From NCBI GenBank assembly GCA_963784615.1, contig CAWASG010000003.1, forward strand, positions 102,326-166,325: a stretch of 64,000 nucleotides of DNA, read 5' to 3'. A program made the position numbers and the translations under genes. The notes beneath the pieces are model-generated. The model saw only the letters and a list, made by a program, of their open reading frames with translations. It ran no database searches and had not been told where the DNA came from. Source of the stretch: UBA11403 sp963784615. GTDB lineage: Bacteria; Pseudomonadota; Gammaproteobacteria; Legionellales; Legionellaceae. Shown one piece after another: positions 19,223-26,923 of this stretch; within the stretch, counting starts at the first letter, position 1; every line of letters begins with the position of its first letter.

Positions 19223-19270
19223 TGGCTACGAACCAGGGGGTCGGAGGTTCGAATCCTTCCGGGCGCGCCA
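19223..19270 (+). other. tRNA-Arg(ACG) 3' fragment, island attachment site
   Basis: The 48 bases run from the anticodon loop (TGGCTACGAACCA) through the T arm (GGAGGTTCGAATCCTTC) to the acceptor end GGGCGCGCCA. The 5' half of a tRNA is absent. The same fragment recurs at 54049-54096 and 61406-61453 in the same orientation, each 112 bases after an ACGTGACA motif. This fits a tyrosine-integrase attachment core at the tRNA-Arg 3' half. Confidence 0.8.
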
Positions 19271-19309
19271 TTTTTATATTTTATCAATCAGTTAATTCTT
19301 TACAAGCGT

Positions 19310-19891
19310 GTGAAAAAAATTCAATTTGATAACGAGATTAAAGAATTTGTTGACATCGGCTATAAGGTAGCGTTGTTATTCGGGTTTTTAATTTTAGCTA
19401 TTTATTTTTACTCAATACATTTTTACCCTGCTTTAAGTGTTAGCGCCTTTTTTTCATCACTTCTTATTGTCGCTTTGCTTGGAATCTCTCTTAGCGCCAT
19501 ATTTATTTTTCCAGTCGCCTATGCTCCTTGGATGTGGTCTTCAATATTTAAAAAACGTGATCTGACTGAGTTCATTGTTGGCTGCGAAGATGCTGCTTTT
19601 GTGATTCAAGCATTAGGCCTCAGTCATCGTTTCGCCAATAGTTTTAAATTTATACAGCTAAGATTGTCGTCATGCTGTTCGTCACAAGGGCGAATGAGTC
19701 TAAGTTATCGACAGATCTATGGAATATATAATTCTGGTTACACCTTTCCCCCGCGCAACCCTGTCAATTACCTGTTTATTCATAAAACGTGCTATAATCA
19801 CAAAAATAAAGCATTTTTTAGGGGGAATAGACATGCGGAATCAATCATCAAGACCGGGTCCAAAACAAGACGTCAGCAAGAACGAACCTAA
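19310..19891 (+). pseudogene. small membrane protein, probably truncated
   Basis: From GTG 19310 the frame encodes a short charged head (KKIQFDNEIKEFVDIG), two hydrophobic segments (KVALLFGFLILAIYF and FFSSLLIVALLGISLSAIFIF) and a cytosolic stretch to about residue 95 (FKKRDLTEFIVGCEDAAFV). After that, composition changes and the frame runs through what looks like noncoding sequence into the start of the next gene. I read it as the N-terminal remnant of a membrane protein of unknown function just inside the island boundary. Confidence 0.4.
19768..19798 (+). promoter_or_regulatory. probable promoter of effector-like gene
   Basis: TATAAT at 19793-19798 with a weak TTACCT 19 bases upstream, 35 bases before the start codon at 19833. 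The -10 is perfect; the -35 is poor. Confidence 0.4.
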
Positions 19892-21041
19892 GCAGCCTTC
19901 TTCAACTTCCCTTCCTGACGCTTCGATGGACGCGGGAGCAGCCACTGCGGCTGCCGCTGACGTTGCCGCACTTACTTCAAGACAAAATTCCAATCCATTA
20001 TCGCGGGTTGCTTTTGTGAATCGAGTCATGCTTTTTGCCGCATCGAATGCTAAAAGAGCATTCGAGTTAGAGGCCATTAATACCACATGGGCTGACACCA
20101 TTAGGAATTTTACCCTTAAGAATCATCCAAGATTTGGATTCACGAAAGATAAACTGTTAGAAGCTGTTGCTTTGGGAAGGGAAAGTAGGACAGTCAATCT
20201 CGATCGTCAACCCGGAGAGATTTTCGCAGCAGATATACTGCTCCAATATCCGGATTTGTTATTAGAAAAAGGAACTATTACCGACTGGGGTGGGCGAACA
20301 TTTAAAGATATCTCTGCTTTTCAATATGCGTTATGGGCAAAAGATTTTAAGATGCTAGAAATGATGCTGAATAGCATACCAGTTGGTGAAGAAGGTGACG
20401 CAATCAGGACGGAACTTCTAAGACAATATGAGCAGGTTATAATACCGAGATATCAAGGTGGTGGTTTGACTTATATGCACACCTATGAGCGTCCGAAGGT
20501 GGATGCAGCTGGTATACCCATAAAAGATGCTTCTGGGAATTGGGATTGTGAAACTGTGACAGAGGAGCGTTGGGGAAACCATTTCGATATAACACCACTT
20601 CTCAATGCTTATAAAGATTACGATACTCATTGTGATGCTCGTACATTGCCACAACGCGATGCTTGCTGGATAAAAGTCATTGGGACGCTGCAGCGCTCAC
20701 TCCCAATACATATTCTACAACGTTACTGTGACCCAGATATTCCGTTTTATCCCTTACCTTCGTTTACGGGCAACTTTAAGCGTACAACACAATTTTATAA
20801 TTACTTACATAACGGTTTAGAGTCCCTACTTTCATCTTCTTTGGCTTCTGATTTTTCGTTATTTCGTGGCGACATGCGGGCAGGGGTGCCGGCGCGTGGC
20901 GTGAAGTGGGCAGTGGGGCGCGGGACAGTCGCTGATTTGGCGGCGGTCCGCCAGATTGATGAAGTCAGTACAAACGAGATAGAAAAAATTAAACGGCTGC
21001 TAACGGCGCCCGGGGAGAATCCCACCCAGTTCCGCCGTTGA
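19833..21041 (+). CDS. effector-like hypothetical protein
   Basis: This 402-residue protein has a disordered Pro/Ser/Ala-rich N-terminus of ~65 residues and then a folded body. The segment LLLEKGTITDWGGRTF plus AFQYALWAKDFKMLEMML recalls a motif in Legionella and Coxiella hypothetical/effector proteins; I recognise the style but cannot name the family. The C-terminus is basic (KRLLTAPGENPTQFRR) and does not show a clear E-block. GGGGGA precedes ATG 19833 at good spacing, and the upstream in-frame codons belong to the preceding remnant. Its 3' end touches the converging reverse-transcriptase region. Confidence 0.5.
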   Translation: MRNQSSRPGPKQDVSKNEPKQPSSTSLPDASMDAGAATAAAADVAALTSRQNSNPLSRVAFVNRVMLFAASNAKRAFELEAINTTWADTIRNFTLKNHPRFGFTKDKLLEAVALGRESRTVNLDRQPGEIFAADILLQYPDLLLEKGTITDWGGRTFKDISAFQYALWAKDFKMLEMMLNSIPVGEEGDAIRTELLRQYEQVIIPRYQGGGLTYMHTYERPKVDAAGIPIKDASGNWDCETVTEERWGNHFDITPLLNAYKDYDTHCDARTLPQRDACWIKVIGTLQRSLPIHILQRYCDPDIPFYPLPSFTGNFKRTTQFYNYLHNGLESLLSSSLASDFSLFRGDMRAGVPARGVKWAVGRGTVADLAAVRQIDEVSTNEIEKIKRLLTAPGENPTQFRR

Positions 21042-22223
21042 GTTTATATCGATAGATCAGGCCGCATGCTATGGATGCACATACGCCATCCCAACATGCG
21101 GCCATGAACCATTCCAATAACTCAGTATATTGCCATTTTTCGCTTGTCCTCACCCACCAACACGCCCAACGGTTTAAGTAACTTGTGATCCTTCGGGGAG
21201 ATACCCCACTTTTGACCATTTGTTGAACTTGTTCGCGTGCTTTACGCAGCGTTCTCGCATGTGGAACGATCTGCGTAAGCGCAGGTGAATGTTCTCCATT
21301 TGCCGAAATTGCCTCCACCCCCCCATTGAGGTTGAATTGTATGCAAAATCGGCTTGATTGTTGGAGTGATCATCGACCTGTGTCAAGTTGGTGTTATCGA
21401 GGGGTCGCGTCCCAGGATAGTGAATGCCGAGAAAATGAAATCCTTTCTCGATGGAGCCAATACATGTTTTTTTGCGTGATAAATTCAACCGCCGCTCGTG
21501 TAATACGTCCATCATGCGTCGTTTACACCGGTTAAGACTACGCTTCGTTGGACACAGAATCAAAATATCATCCTGATAACGAATATAGGTCACGTCCATG
21601 GAATCAAATGCGTCATCCAGTGGTTTTAAAAAAATCCCACTAAAAAATTGGGACAGCGGACCTCGCAATGCAATGCCATGATCTGGATTTTTATAACCAC
21701 GCGGCGTTTCAATTGGGTTAATGATAATCTCAGTCAGCATTGCTTGAACGTTAGGATCGTCATAATGGATTTGAATATCTTTGATCAACTTATGATGTTG
21801 GATTGATTTATAAAACGATTTTATATCTGCACGGATAAAATATTGAGGTTGGCTCTCTTGCTGTACTTGTCGAATACGTTGTGTGGCGGTTTTCACACCA
21901 CTGGGACCTTGAAGATGGTAACAATTTGGATTCATGACGAAAGGAAACGTTGGTTTCAATTGCCTCAGCAAAATATGTTGAAAAATTCGGTCGGATAAAT
22001 AGAGTTGGTCAACGACCTCATCTGAAAAATAATGCCGCTTGAGGAAGCGTGGTGTATAGCTGCCATCGATCATCGCGTTGATGCCTTGCGCCATCCACTC
22101 ATCTATTTCGCGAGCCATTAAATGAACATCATGACTCGCATGTGCATAATGTTTTTGTTTATGAATTTTGGCGAAAAGCTTTCGACCACAGGCCTGCATT
22201 GCTTCAACATTCCATCGCTTCAT
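20989..22223 (-). pseudogene. reverse transcriptase (YQDD), frameshifted near the C-terminus
   Basis: The main frame 22223-21174 encodes a retroelement-type RT: DRIFQHILLRQLKP, FIRADIKSFYKSIQ (first catalytic Asp), GIALRGPLSQFFSGIFL and the polymerase motif YIRYQDDILIL. Near 21255-21280 the coding sense moves to another frame, which continues HARTLRKAREQVQQMV and LNRWACWWVRTSEKWQ, matching the usual C-terminal part of such RTs. No maturase or endonuclease domain is seen, so it is unlikely to be a typical group II intron protein. It is divergent from the transposase at 22376. Either a one-base indel inactivated it or frameshifting occurs. Confidence 0.7.
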
Positions 22224-22375
22224 CTGGTGTTCCGCTTGATAATGAATACATCCTTTTATGTTTTTATCGCTCTAAAGGAATTGCGCCCATATTTTTCAAG
22301 AAATACTTGCAGCAGTTGGTTCAGTCTGTAATCATTCGATTTGCAAAAAGATATGATTTTCAAGGACTGAACCAA

Positions 22376-24058
22376 ATGGAATTATGTAGTGATTTGGATG
22401 TTGATACAAGTAAAAAAACACATTGGGATCGTTTAGAGGTAGCGCAAAAGGTTGTCGACATTAAAGCTATTTTGCAAAAGACGAACAATACATCTAAGGC
22501 AGCCAAATCGGTGGGCGTGCCCCGTAGCACCGCACGATATTGGCTGGATCGCGAAGGTAAAACCGGGCTATCTCCGGCTGTTGAAGCATTTTTTGAAAGC
22601 CCATTGGGTATGGCTTTTTTGCATCAAATAGTGATCGCAGCTCAATTTACAATCACCCAATTGGCTGGTGGAGGGGTTGATATGATCGCTCAATTTTTAC
22701 ACTTAAGCCGATTAACGACCTTTGTAGCAAGTTCTCATGGTACGTTATATAAGCAAGCGGTGGCTATGGAAGAGGCGATAAATCGTTTTGGAACTGAAGA
22801 AGGCCAACGGTTAGCGTCGCACATGTCGAAGAAAAAAATTACTGTCTGCCAGGACGAAACCTTCCATCCTGAAATTTGTTTGGTCGCTATAGAACCCGTG
22901 TCTAATTTTATTCTATTGGAACAATATAGTGCAAAACGTGATGCTGAATCTTGGTTTAAAGCGATGGAAGAAGCACTGCAAGGCTTGAAAGTAGAGATTA
23001 TCCAGTCGACTAGCGATGAAGGTACCGGATTGATAAAATATGTCGAAAAAGAGCTAGGTGCCCAGCATTCCCCTGATCTATTTCACGTTCAGCAAGAGCT
23101 AACGCGTGCCACATCGGCTCCTATTGCGGCAATAGTCAAACAAGCTGAGAAAGCTTATGACACCAGTATTAAAATACAGGAACGGTTGGAAAAAAAGCAG
23201 TCCTTGGATCCTGAATACAGTGAAAAACCATATTCCGCACTCGATGGAGAGATTATCAATGCTGAGCTAAATAAGGATGTTGCATTACGCCATTTAAATG
23301 ATATCAAAAAACATCAAGCTGATGTCAAAGAGGCAAAAAAAGCGCTAGGTCAGGTCTATCATCCTTATGATTTAACTACCGGCAAAGCACAAACGGCAGA
23401 AGACATCGCTGAAAAAATGAAACGACACATTGAGACGATAAAAACGGCAGCTATTGAAACGGAGCTGTCTGAGAATAGCTGGAATCGCATAATGAAGGCG
23501 TATCGCGTTTTTGACGGGATGATCGCCACCATTGTATTTTTCTGGACTGTTGTTAAACAGCAAGTTGCATCACTCGGACTATCTCCTGAGCTAGAGGCTT
23601 TAATGCATGATGTGATTATACCAGGGCTGTATTTGCAGCAAGTAGCCAAAAAAGCAAAAAGCTCGACAGAACGCAAACGGCTTACTAAGCTGGCTGCAGA
23701 ATTACTTGCACGTCTGGCACTATGTGAAGATTGGTGTAAGTTACCGCCACAGCAACGTGAGCAGATAAGATCTACAGCTCTGCAATGTTCTCAGTTATTT
23801 CAGCGATCCAGTTCATGTGTTGAGGGACGTAATGGCTATTTGTCATTACGTCATCACAGCTCTCATCGATTGAGCAAGCGAAAATTGGGTGCTCTTACTG
23901 TGATTCACAATTATTTTATACGGCGACCTGATGAATCAACGGCGGCCGAACGATTTTTTCAGTCAAAGCCGAAAAGTATTTTCAATTTTCTACTGGATAA
24001 TTTAGATGTTTCAGCTAGGCCAGCAGAGGCTAGGAGGGTTACTAAAATGGCTGCTTAA
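22376..24058 (+). CDS. DUF6399-like DDE-type transposase
   Basis: This 560-residue protein starts at ATG 22376, with AAGGA 9 bases upstream. It has an N-terminal helix-turn-helix (TSKAAKSVGVPRSTARYWLD) and then acidic motifs that look like a DDE nuclease: VCQDETFH, SPDLFHVQQE (a D-x-F-H form common in IS transposases) and SSCVEGRNGYLSLRHH. A long helical insertion (~330-440) sits between the second and third motif. I recall such proteins being listed as DUF6399. A divergent reverse transcriptase lies 150 bases away. No inverted repeats were identified at the region's edges. Confidence 0.6.
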   Translation: MELCSDLDVDTSKKTHWDRLEVAQKVVDIKAILQKTNNTSKAAKSVGVPRSTARYWLDREGKTGLSPAVEAFFESPLGMAFLHQIVIAAQFTITQLAGGGVDMIAQFLHLSRLTTFVASSHGTLYKQAVAMEEAINRFGTEEGQRLASHMSKKKITVCQDETFHPEICLVAIEPVSNFILLEQYSAKRDAESWFKAMEEALQGLKVEIIQSTSDEGTGLIKYVEKELGAQHSPDLFHVQQELTRATSAPIAAIVKQAEKAYDTSIKIQERLEKKQSLDPEYSEKPYSALDGEIINAELNKDVALRHLNDIKKHQADVKEAKKALGQVYHPYDLTTGKAQTAEDIAEKMKRHIETIKTAAIETELSENSWNRIMKAYRVFDGMIATIVFFWTVVKQQVASLGLSPELEALMHDVIIPGLYLQQVAKKAKSSTERKRLTKLAAELLARLALCEDWCKLPPQQREQIRSTALQCSQLFQRSSSCVEGRNGYLSLRHHSSHRLSKRKLGALTVIHNYFIRRPDESTAAERFFQSKPKSIFNFLLDNLDVSARPAEARRVTKMAA

Positions 24059-24106
24059 AATACAAGCATCTGGCGAAACGATGACTGAGGCCAGAAATTA
24101 GTAACC

Positions 24107-24265
24107 TGCAATGTGCAAGATAAAATCCATCTGGTTAAAGATGTGAATCTTTTATGGCGGATCGGTGAATGTTATATTCAATTCACAAACTCAGAAAATA
24201 AATTAGAAAGTATCATTATTCCGGCAAAATACGTTTATCCGTCCAATAATTATAATGAAAATTAA
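24107..24265 (+). pseudogene. C-terminal scrap of an unknown gene
   Basis: Fifty-two codons in an open frame with no start (CNVQDKIHLVKDVNLLWRIG ... NNYNEN) follow directly on the transposase region. They look like the end of a gene truncated by that element. Family not recognised. Confidence 0.35.
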
Positions 24266-24341
24266 TTTCAACTTTTCATCTACGATTTTAGTTGTCGTTT
24301 TTGGACCCCTGGCTTTCGCTTCAAAAAGAAGAATTGGGTAG
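24255..24341 (+). pseudogene. signal-peptide fragment
   Basis: ATG 24255 opens 28 codons (MKINFNFSSTILVVVFGPLA FASKRRIG) that look like an N-terminal signal peptide with an Ala-x-Ala cleavage site, then stop. It overlaps the end of the preceding scrap by 11 bases. It is probably the start of a decayed exported protein. Confidence 0.35.
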
Positions 24342-24369
24342 TTAAGCACATGATAATGGCTCTATGATT

Positions 24370-25740
24370 TTAATAGGGTGCTTCATCATTCATTACTATT
24401 TCAGGTCCGTCATCCCAGGTGGAGCATAAGCGAACATGCCCTCCTATTTCGCAATCTGAGAATATTTGTGATACATGATTTTTAATATCAGTTATATTAA
24501 TCCCATATACTTCATTTATTATAGGTTCATAAGAGTAAGTTATTTGCAGTTTTTCTAGATACCAAAATCCTTGGGTGCGGTCTGTTAAAATAGAAAATTC
24601 TATTGAGTTGGCAAAATCCACTACAGGAATTTCTTTCAAAAAACCAAGATATAAAATTTGTTGAAAATCATCAAGATGTTCTTGAAAAATTTTTTCTTTT
24701 GGTGTTTTTAAGCGATTAGCTTTGCGTGTGTGGAAGCGGCCTGTGAAATTTATGTTGAGTACTTGGGTTTGAAATGAAAAATCATCCCATGCATGCTCGA
24801 TGCAATTGACTGCATTTGAAGTATTTCTATTCATAAGAATGTCGATTATTGACGGCTCCAAGTTTCTGGCAGTTGTAATCGGGGGCTCTATTTCTTTCTT
24901 TTGAAAAATCCCCTTGCCGTGCGTTTTTTGGGCTGATTTATTGTAGATTTCTTGTAATGTTTCACCTTCAATATTAAGCTCGTCGAGCCAGTCAGATAGT
25001 TTGCTGGTATTTTGAAGGATTTTTTCACAAAAATCATTCAAAAGCGTACCAGAAAGTTTGTGGTCTTCTTCAATCGCATCAATGGCTTTTTCTATCTCAA
25101 AAGATGTTTGCTTGCTCAATTGTTCATTGGGTGGTAGTTGTGTGATCTTATCCAGATACGATTTGCCAGTTGCTGTTAAAAAAAGAGTCTTGTTATCCTC
25201 CCCAATGAGACCATTCTTAATCGTTGATTCCAGTCTGCTTGCATAAGTGGATGGGCGGGCAACTTTAAATTTTGCCATCTGTTCAATAAGACTTGAATAA
25301 CGAAGCTCTGCTTCAGGCATTTTTTTGACTGATACTGTTGTCTCTAACTCTGAATTGAGTGGCAGGGCCAAGTTTTTTAAGTTTTCACAACGTTGCAACC
25401 GGATTTCATTATAGGGTGGGATAAATGAGGGTGTTACAGAGGAGGGAAGAAGGGGGTTATTTAGAGCTGAAATACTAACTGATTCATAAGGTATAAAATT
25501 CGTCCAGCCTGTTTCTATCATTTCGTTCCATTTAATACATAGAGATGTATTCGAGGATAGCGCTGAAAAAAGTTGATGTTGACGAACAACAGGGCCTTCA
25601 ACATAAGTGGCTACGGCAGCATTCCAGAGCAAGTTATAGATTTGTAACTCATTCCCTGAGAAGTATTGGCTAGCTTGTTCGGGATCCAAATCATAATTTA
25701 CTGGCTCCAGCATAGGGTGAGCATAGTGTTGTTCTGACAT
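24370..25740 (-). CDS. C-terminal half of a split type IA topoisomerase plus extra domain
   Basis: This 456-residue protein is the fourth gene of the operon starting at 31446. Its beginning corresponds to the part of TopA/TopB after the active site: QHYAHPMLEP in place of HEAIRP, then GNELQIYNLLWNAAVAT (LY-LIW-R-VA). MPEAELRYSSLIEQMAKF then leads into VARPSTYASRLESTIKNGLI, with the RPSTYA motif near residue 162. Residues ~1-260 thus complete domains II-III and part of IV. Residues ~270-456 match nothing I know and contain no zinc fingers. It is preceded by AAGGA and lies 12 bases after the SMI1-like gene. Assembly with the 1,508-residue protein is inferred. Confidence 0.75.
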   Translation of the reverse strand: MSEQHYAHPMLEPVNYDLDPEQASQYFSGNELQIYNLLWNAAVATYVEGPVVRQHQLFSALSSNTSLCIKWNEMIETGWTNFIPYESVSISALNNPLLPSSVTPSFIPPYNEIRLQRCENLKNLALPLNSELETTVSVKKMPEAELRYSSLIEQMAKFKVARPSTYASRLESTIKNGLIGEDNKTLFLTATGKSYLDKITQLPPNEQLSKQTSFEIEKAIDAIEEDHKLSGTLLNDFCEKILQNTSKLSDWLDELNIEGETLQEIYNKSAQKTHGKGIFQKKEIEPPITTARNLEPSIIDILMNRNTSNAVNCIEHAWDDFSFQTQVLNINFTGRFHTRKANRLKTPKEKIFQEHLDDFQQILYLGFLKEIPVVDFANSIEFSILTDRTQGFWYLEKLQITYSYEPIINEVYGINITDIKNHVSQIFSDCEIGGHVRLCSTWDDGPEIVMNDEAPY

Positions 25741-25752
25741 TAGGCGTCCTTA

Positions 25753-26190
25753 CTAATCAAGCGCTCTGCTTAACATAAATTCAAACATCTCATCGGCAGT
25801 GGCAAAATCATTCCATTCAGCTTCACCGACGTATTCAAGTGCTTGATATGTTTCGACTTGCAAGTTGTAAACGTATAATTCCTCATCCCTCGTTCCAAAA
25901 TAAATTAAGTTATTATTAAACGATTCCCTTAGGTGTGTATTCGCCTCAATGAATGACTCCAGAAATAACCAATATTTATGAGTTGGCCAAATAGTTAATC
26001 CATTGAAGAGTATGCCATTTGACAAGCTTAATAATTTTTCAAATATGGCTGGCAGGTTATAATTAAATTTTTTAAAAAAATCTTCCTTCAGCTTGGCAAT
26101 TTCATCTGCTGTTGCTCCGACAGGGGGGCTCTCATGATATGATTCTCTGATTTCAGAGTTAATTGTGTTAACAAGTTGTTCAATCGACAT
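25753..26190 (-). CDS. SMI1/KNR4-like (putative immunity) protein
   Basis: The 145-residue protein has the SMI1/KNR4 pattern: PPVGATADEIAKLKEDF, then LPAIFEKLLSLSNGILFNGL, WLFLESFIEAN, IYFGTRDEELYVYNLQ and a C-terminal acidic helix with ATADEMFEFML. Members of this superfamily often serve as immunity proteins to nuclease toxins. I place the start at ATG 26190, which overlaps the HNH gene's end by 11 bases; an upstream in-frame extension lies wholly inside that gene. Immediate pairing with an HNH nuclease supports a toxin-immunity relationship, though here within a DNA-processing operon. Confidence 0.7.
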   Translation of the reverse strand: MSIEQLVNTINSEIRESYHESPPVGATADEIAKLKEDFFKKFNYNLPAIFEKLLSLSNGILFNGLTIWPTHKYWLFLESFIEANTHLRESFNNNLIYFGTRDEELYVYNLQVETYQALEYVGEAEWNDFATADEMFEFMLSRALD

Positions 26191-26923
26191 CGTATAATTC
26201 CACCAGTTTACTGTTAGGTATTCGATCGCAGTAATAGCCACGATCAGGATTCGGATAGATAATTGCATTCTCAGGGGGTAGCGGAAGAGCTACTTGTGTT
26301 TTTTCACCCACAGCAAGTAATTTAATTTGTAGCTCTCCTGGGTTGTAATACCCATGAATTGAGCGATGCTCAACATCATTTCGTATTAAAATCAGATTGT
26401 TTTCATCATTGGTGCCACCATCATCAAGAGGCATTCTGTGATGAACTTCATAGCCATATGGGGCTTTACCTATGGTTTTCATTAATTCAAGTTGTGTTTC
26501 AGTACAACCGGCCTGTATCAACTCATCTCTATGTGTCGATGAAATTTTTTTAAGCCAATTGATTCTTACTCTACTGGAAAAATTGGTTCGTTCCTTTTTA
26601 TATACATCACGGCTTTTTTTCTCATAATCAATCAGCTGATAGCGGAATCCATGCAAAGCTCTCGCACCGGAATAATGGTAGAGTAATACCGCAGATGCTT
26701 GTTCTTGTGCGTCACGCTGAGCTTGCCATTCCATCATCTGTTGGTTAATTCGGTTTAAATAAGGTTTATCTTTTTTCTTCTCAAGAAGAAAATATTGCAT
26801 AAACACTTGTAACCTGACTTTGACTTTTTCACTTTTAAGAATACCAAGCATTTTTTTAAAGCCGAGACCCAGCAGACTTTTTATTTCTGCGGCGGTGCGA
26901 AGGTAGGAGATGGCTCCATTCAT
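26180..26923 (-). CDS. HNH endonuclease with topoisomerase-like YxR start
   Basis: This 247-residue protein has the HNH motif YEVHHRMPLDDGG - NDENNLILI - EHRSIHGYY at residues ~157-190. The form recalls colicin/pyocin-type DNases (His-His, Asn, His). The first residues, NGAISYLRTAAEIK, look like the type IA topoisomerase active-site strand (G-I-T-Y-M-R-T). The region between is helical and basic. Its ATG overlaps the stop of the helicase-topoisomerase gene (ATGA), so it is translationally coupled. It may be a DNA-cleaving effector of the system or a nuclease inserted at the topoisomerase active-site codons. Confidence 0.75.
   Translation of the reverse strand: MNGAISYLRTAAEIKSLLGLGFKKMLGILKSEKVKVRLQVFMQYFLLEKKKDKPYLNRINQQMMEWQAQRDAQEQASAVLLYHYSGARALHGFRYQLIDYEKKSRDVYKKERTNFSSRVRINWLKKISSTHRDELIQAGCTETQLELMKTIGKAPYGYEVHHRMPLDDGGTNDENNLILIRNDVEHRSIHGYYNPGELQIKLLAVGEKTQVALPLPPENAIIYPNPDRGYYCDRIPNSKLVELYDVD

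Noticed and set aside
19223..19270. Complete tRNA gene
   Set aside because: Only the anticodon loop to CCA end is present; the D arm and 5' acceptor strand are missing at all three copies.
19163..19891. Single long gene starting before the tRNA fragment
   Set aside because: The first part reads through the tRNA-Arg fragment. Only the portion from GTG 19310 looks like protein, and even that seems truncated.
21174..22223. Group II intron-encoded protein or retron
   Set aside because: No maturase domain, no recognisable intron RNA ends, and no msr/msd-like inverted repeats that I could find beside it.
22142..22375. N-terminal extension of the DUF6399-like protein
   Set aside because: The extra residues overlap the divergent reverse transcriptase start, while ATG 22376 has a well-placed AAGGA.
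26191..26268. Longer SMI1-like protein starting at 26268
   Set aside because: The extension lies wholly inside the HNH gene and has no family resemblance; ATG 26190 fits the family start.
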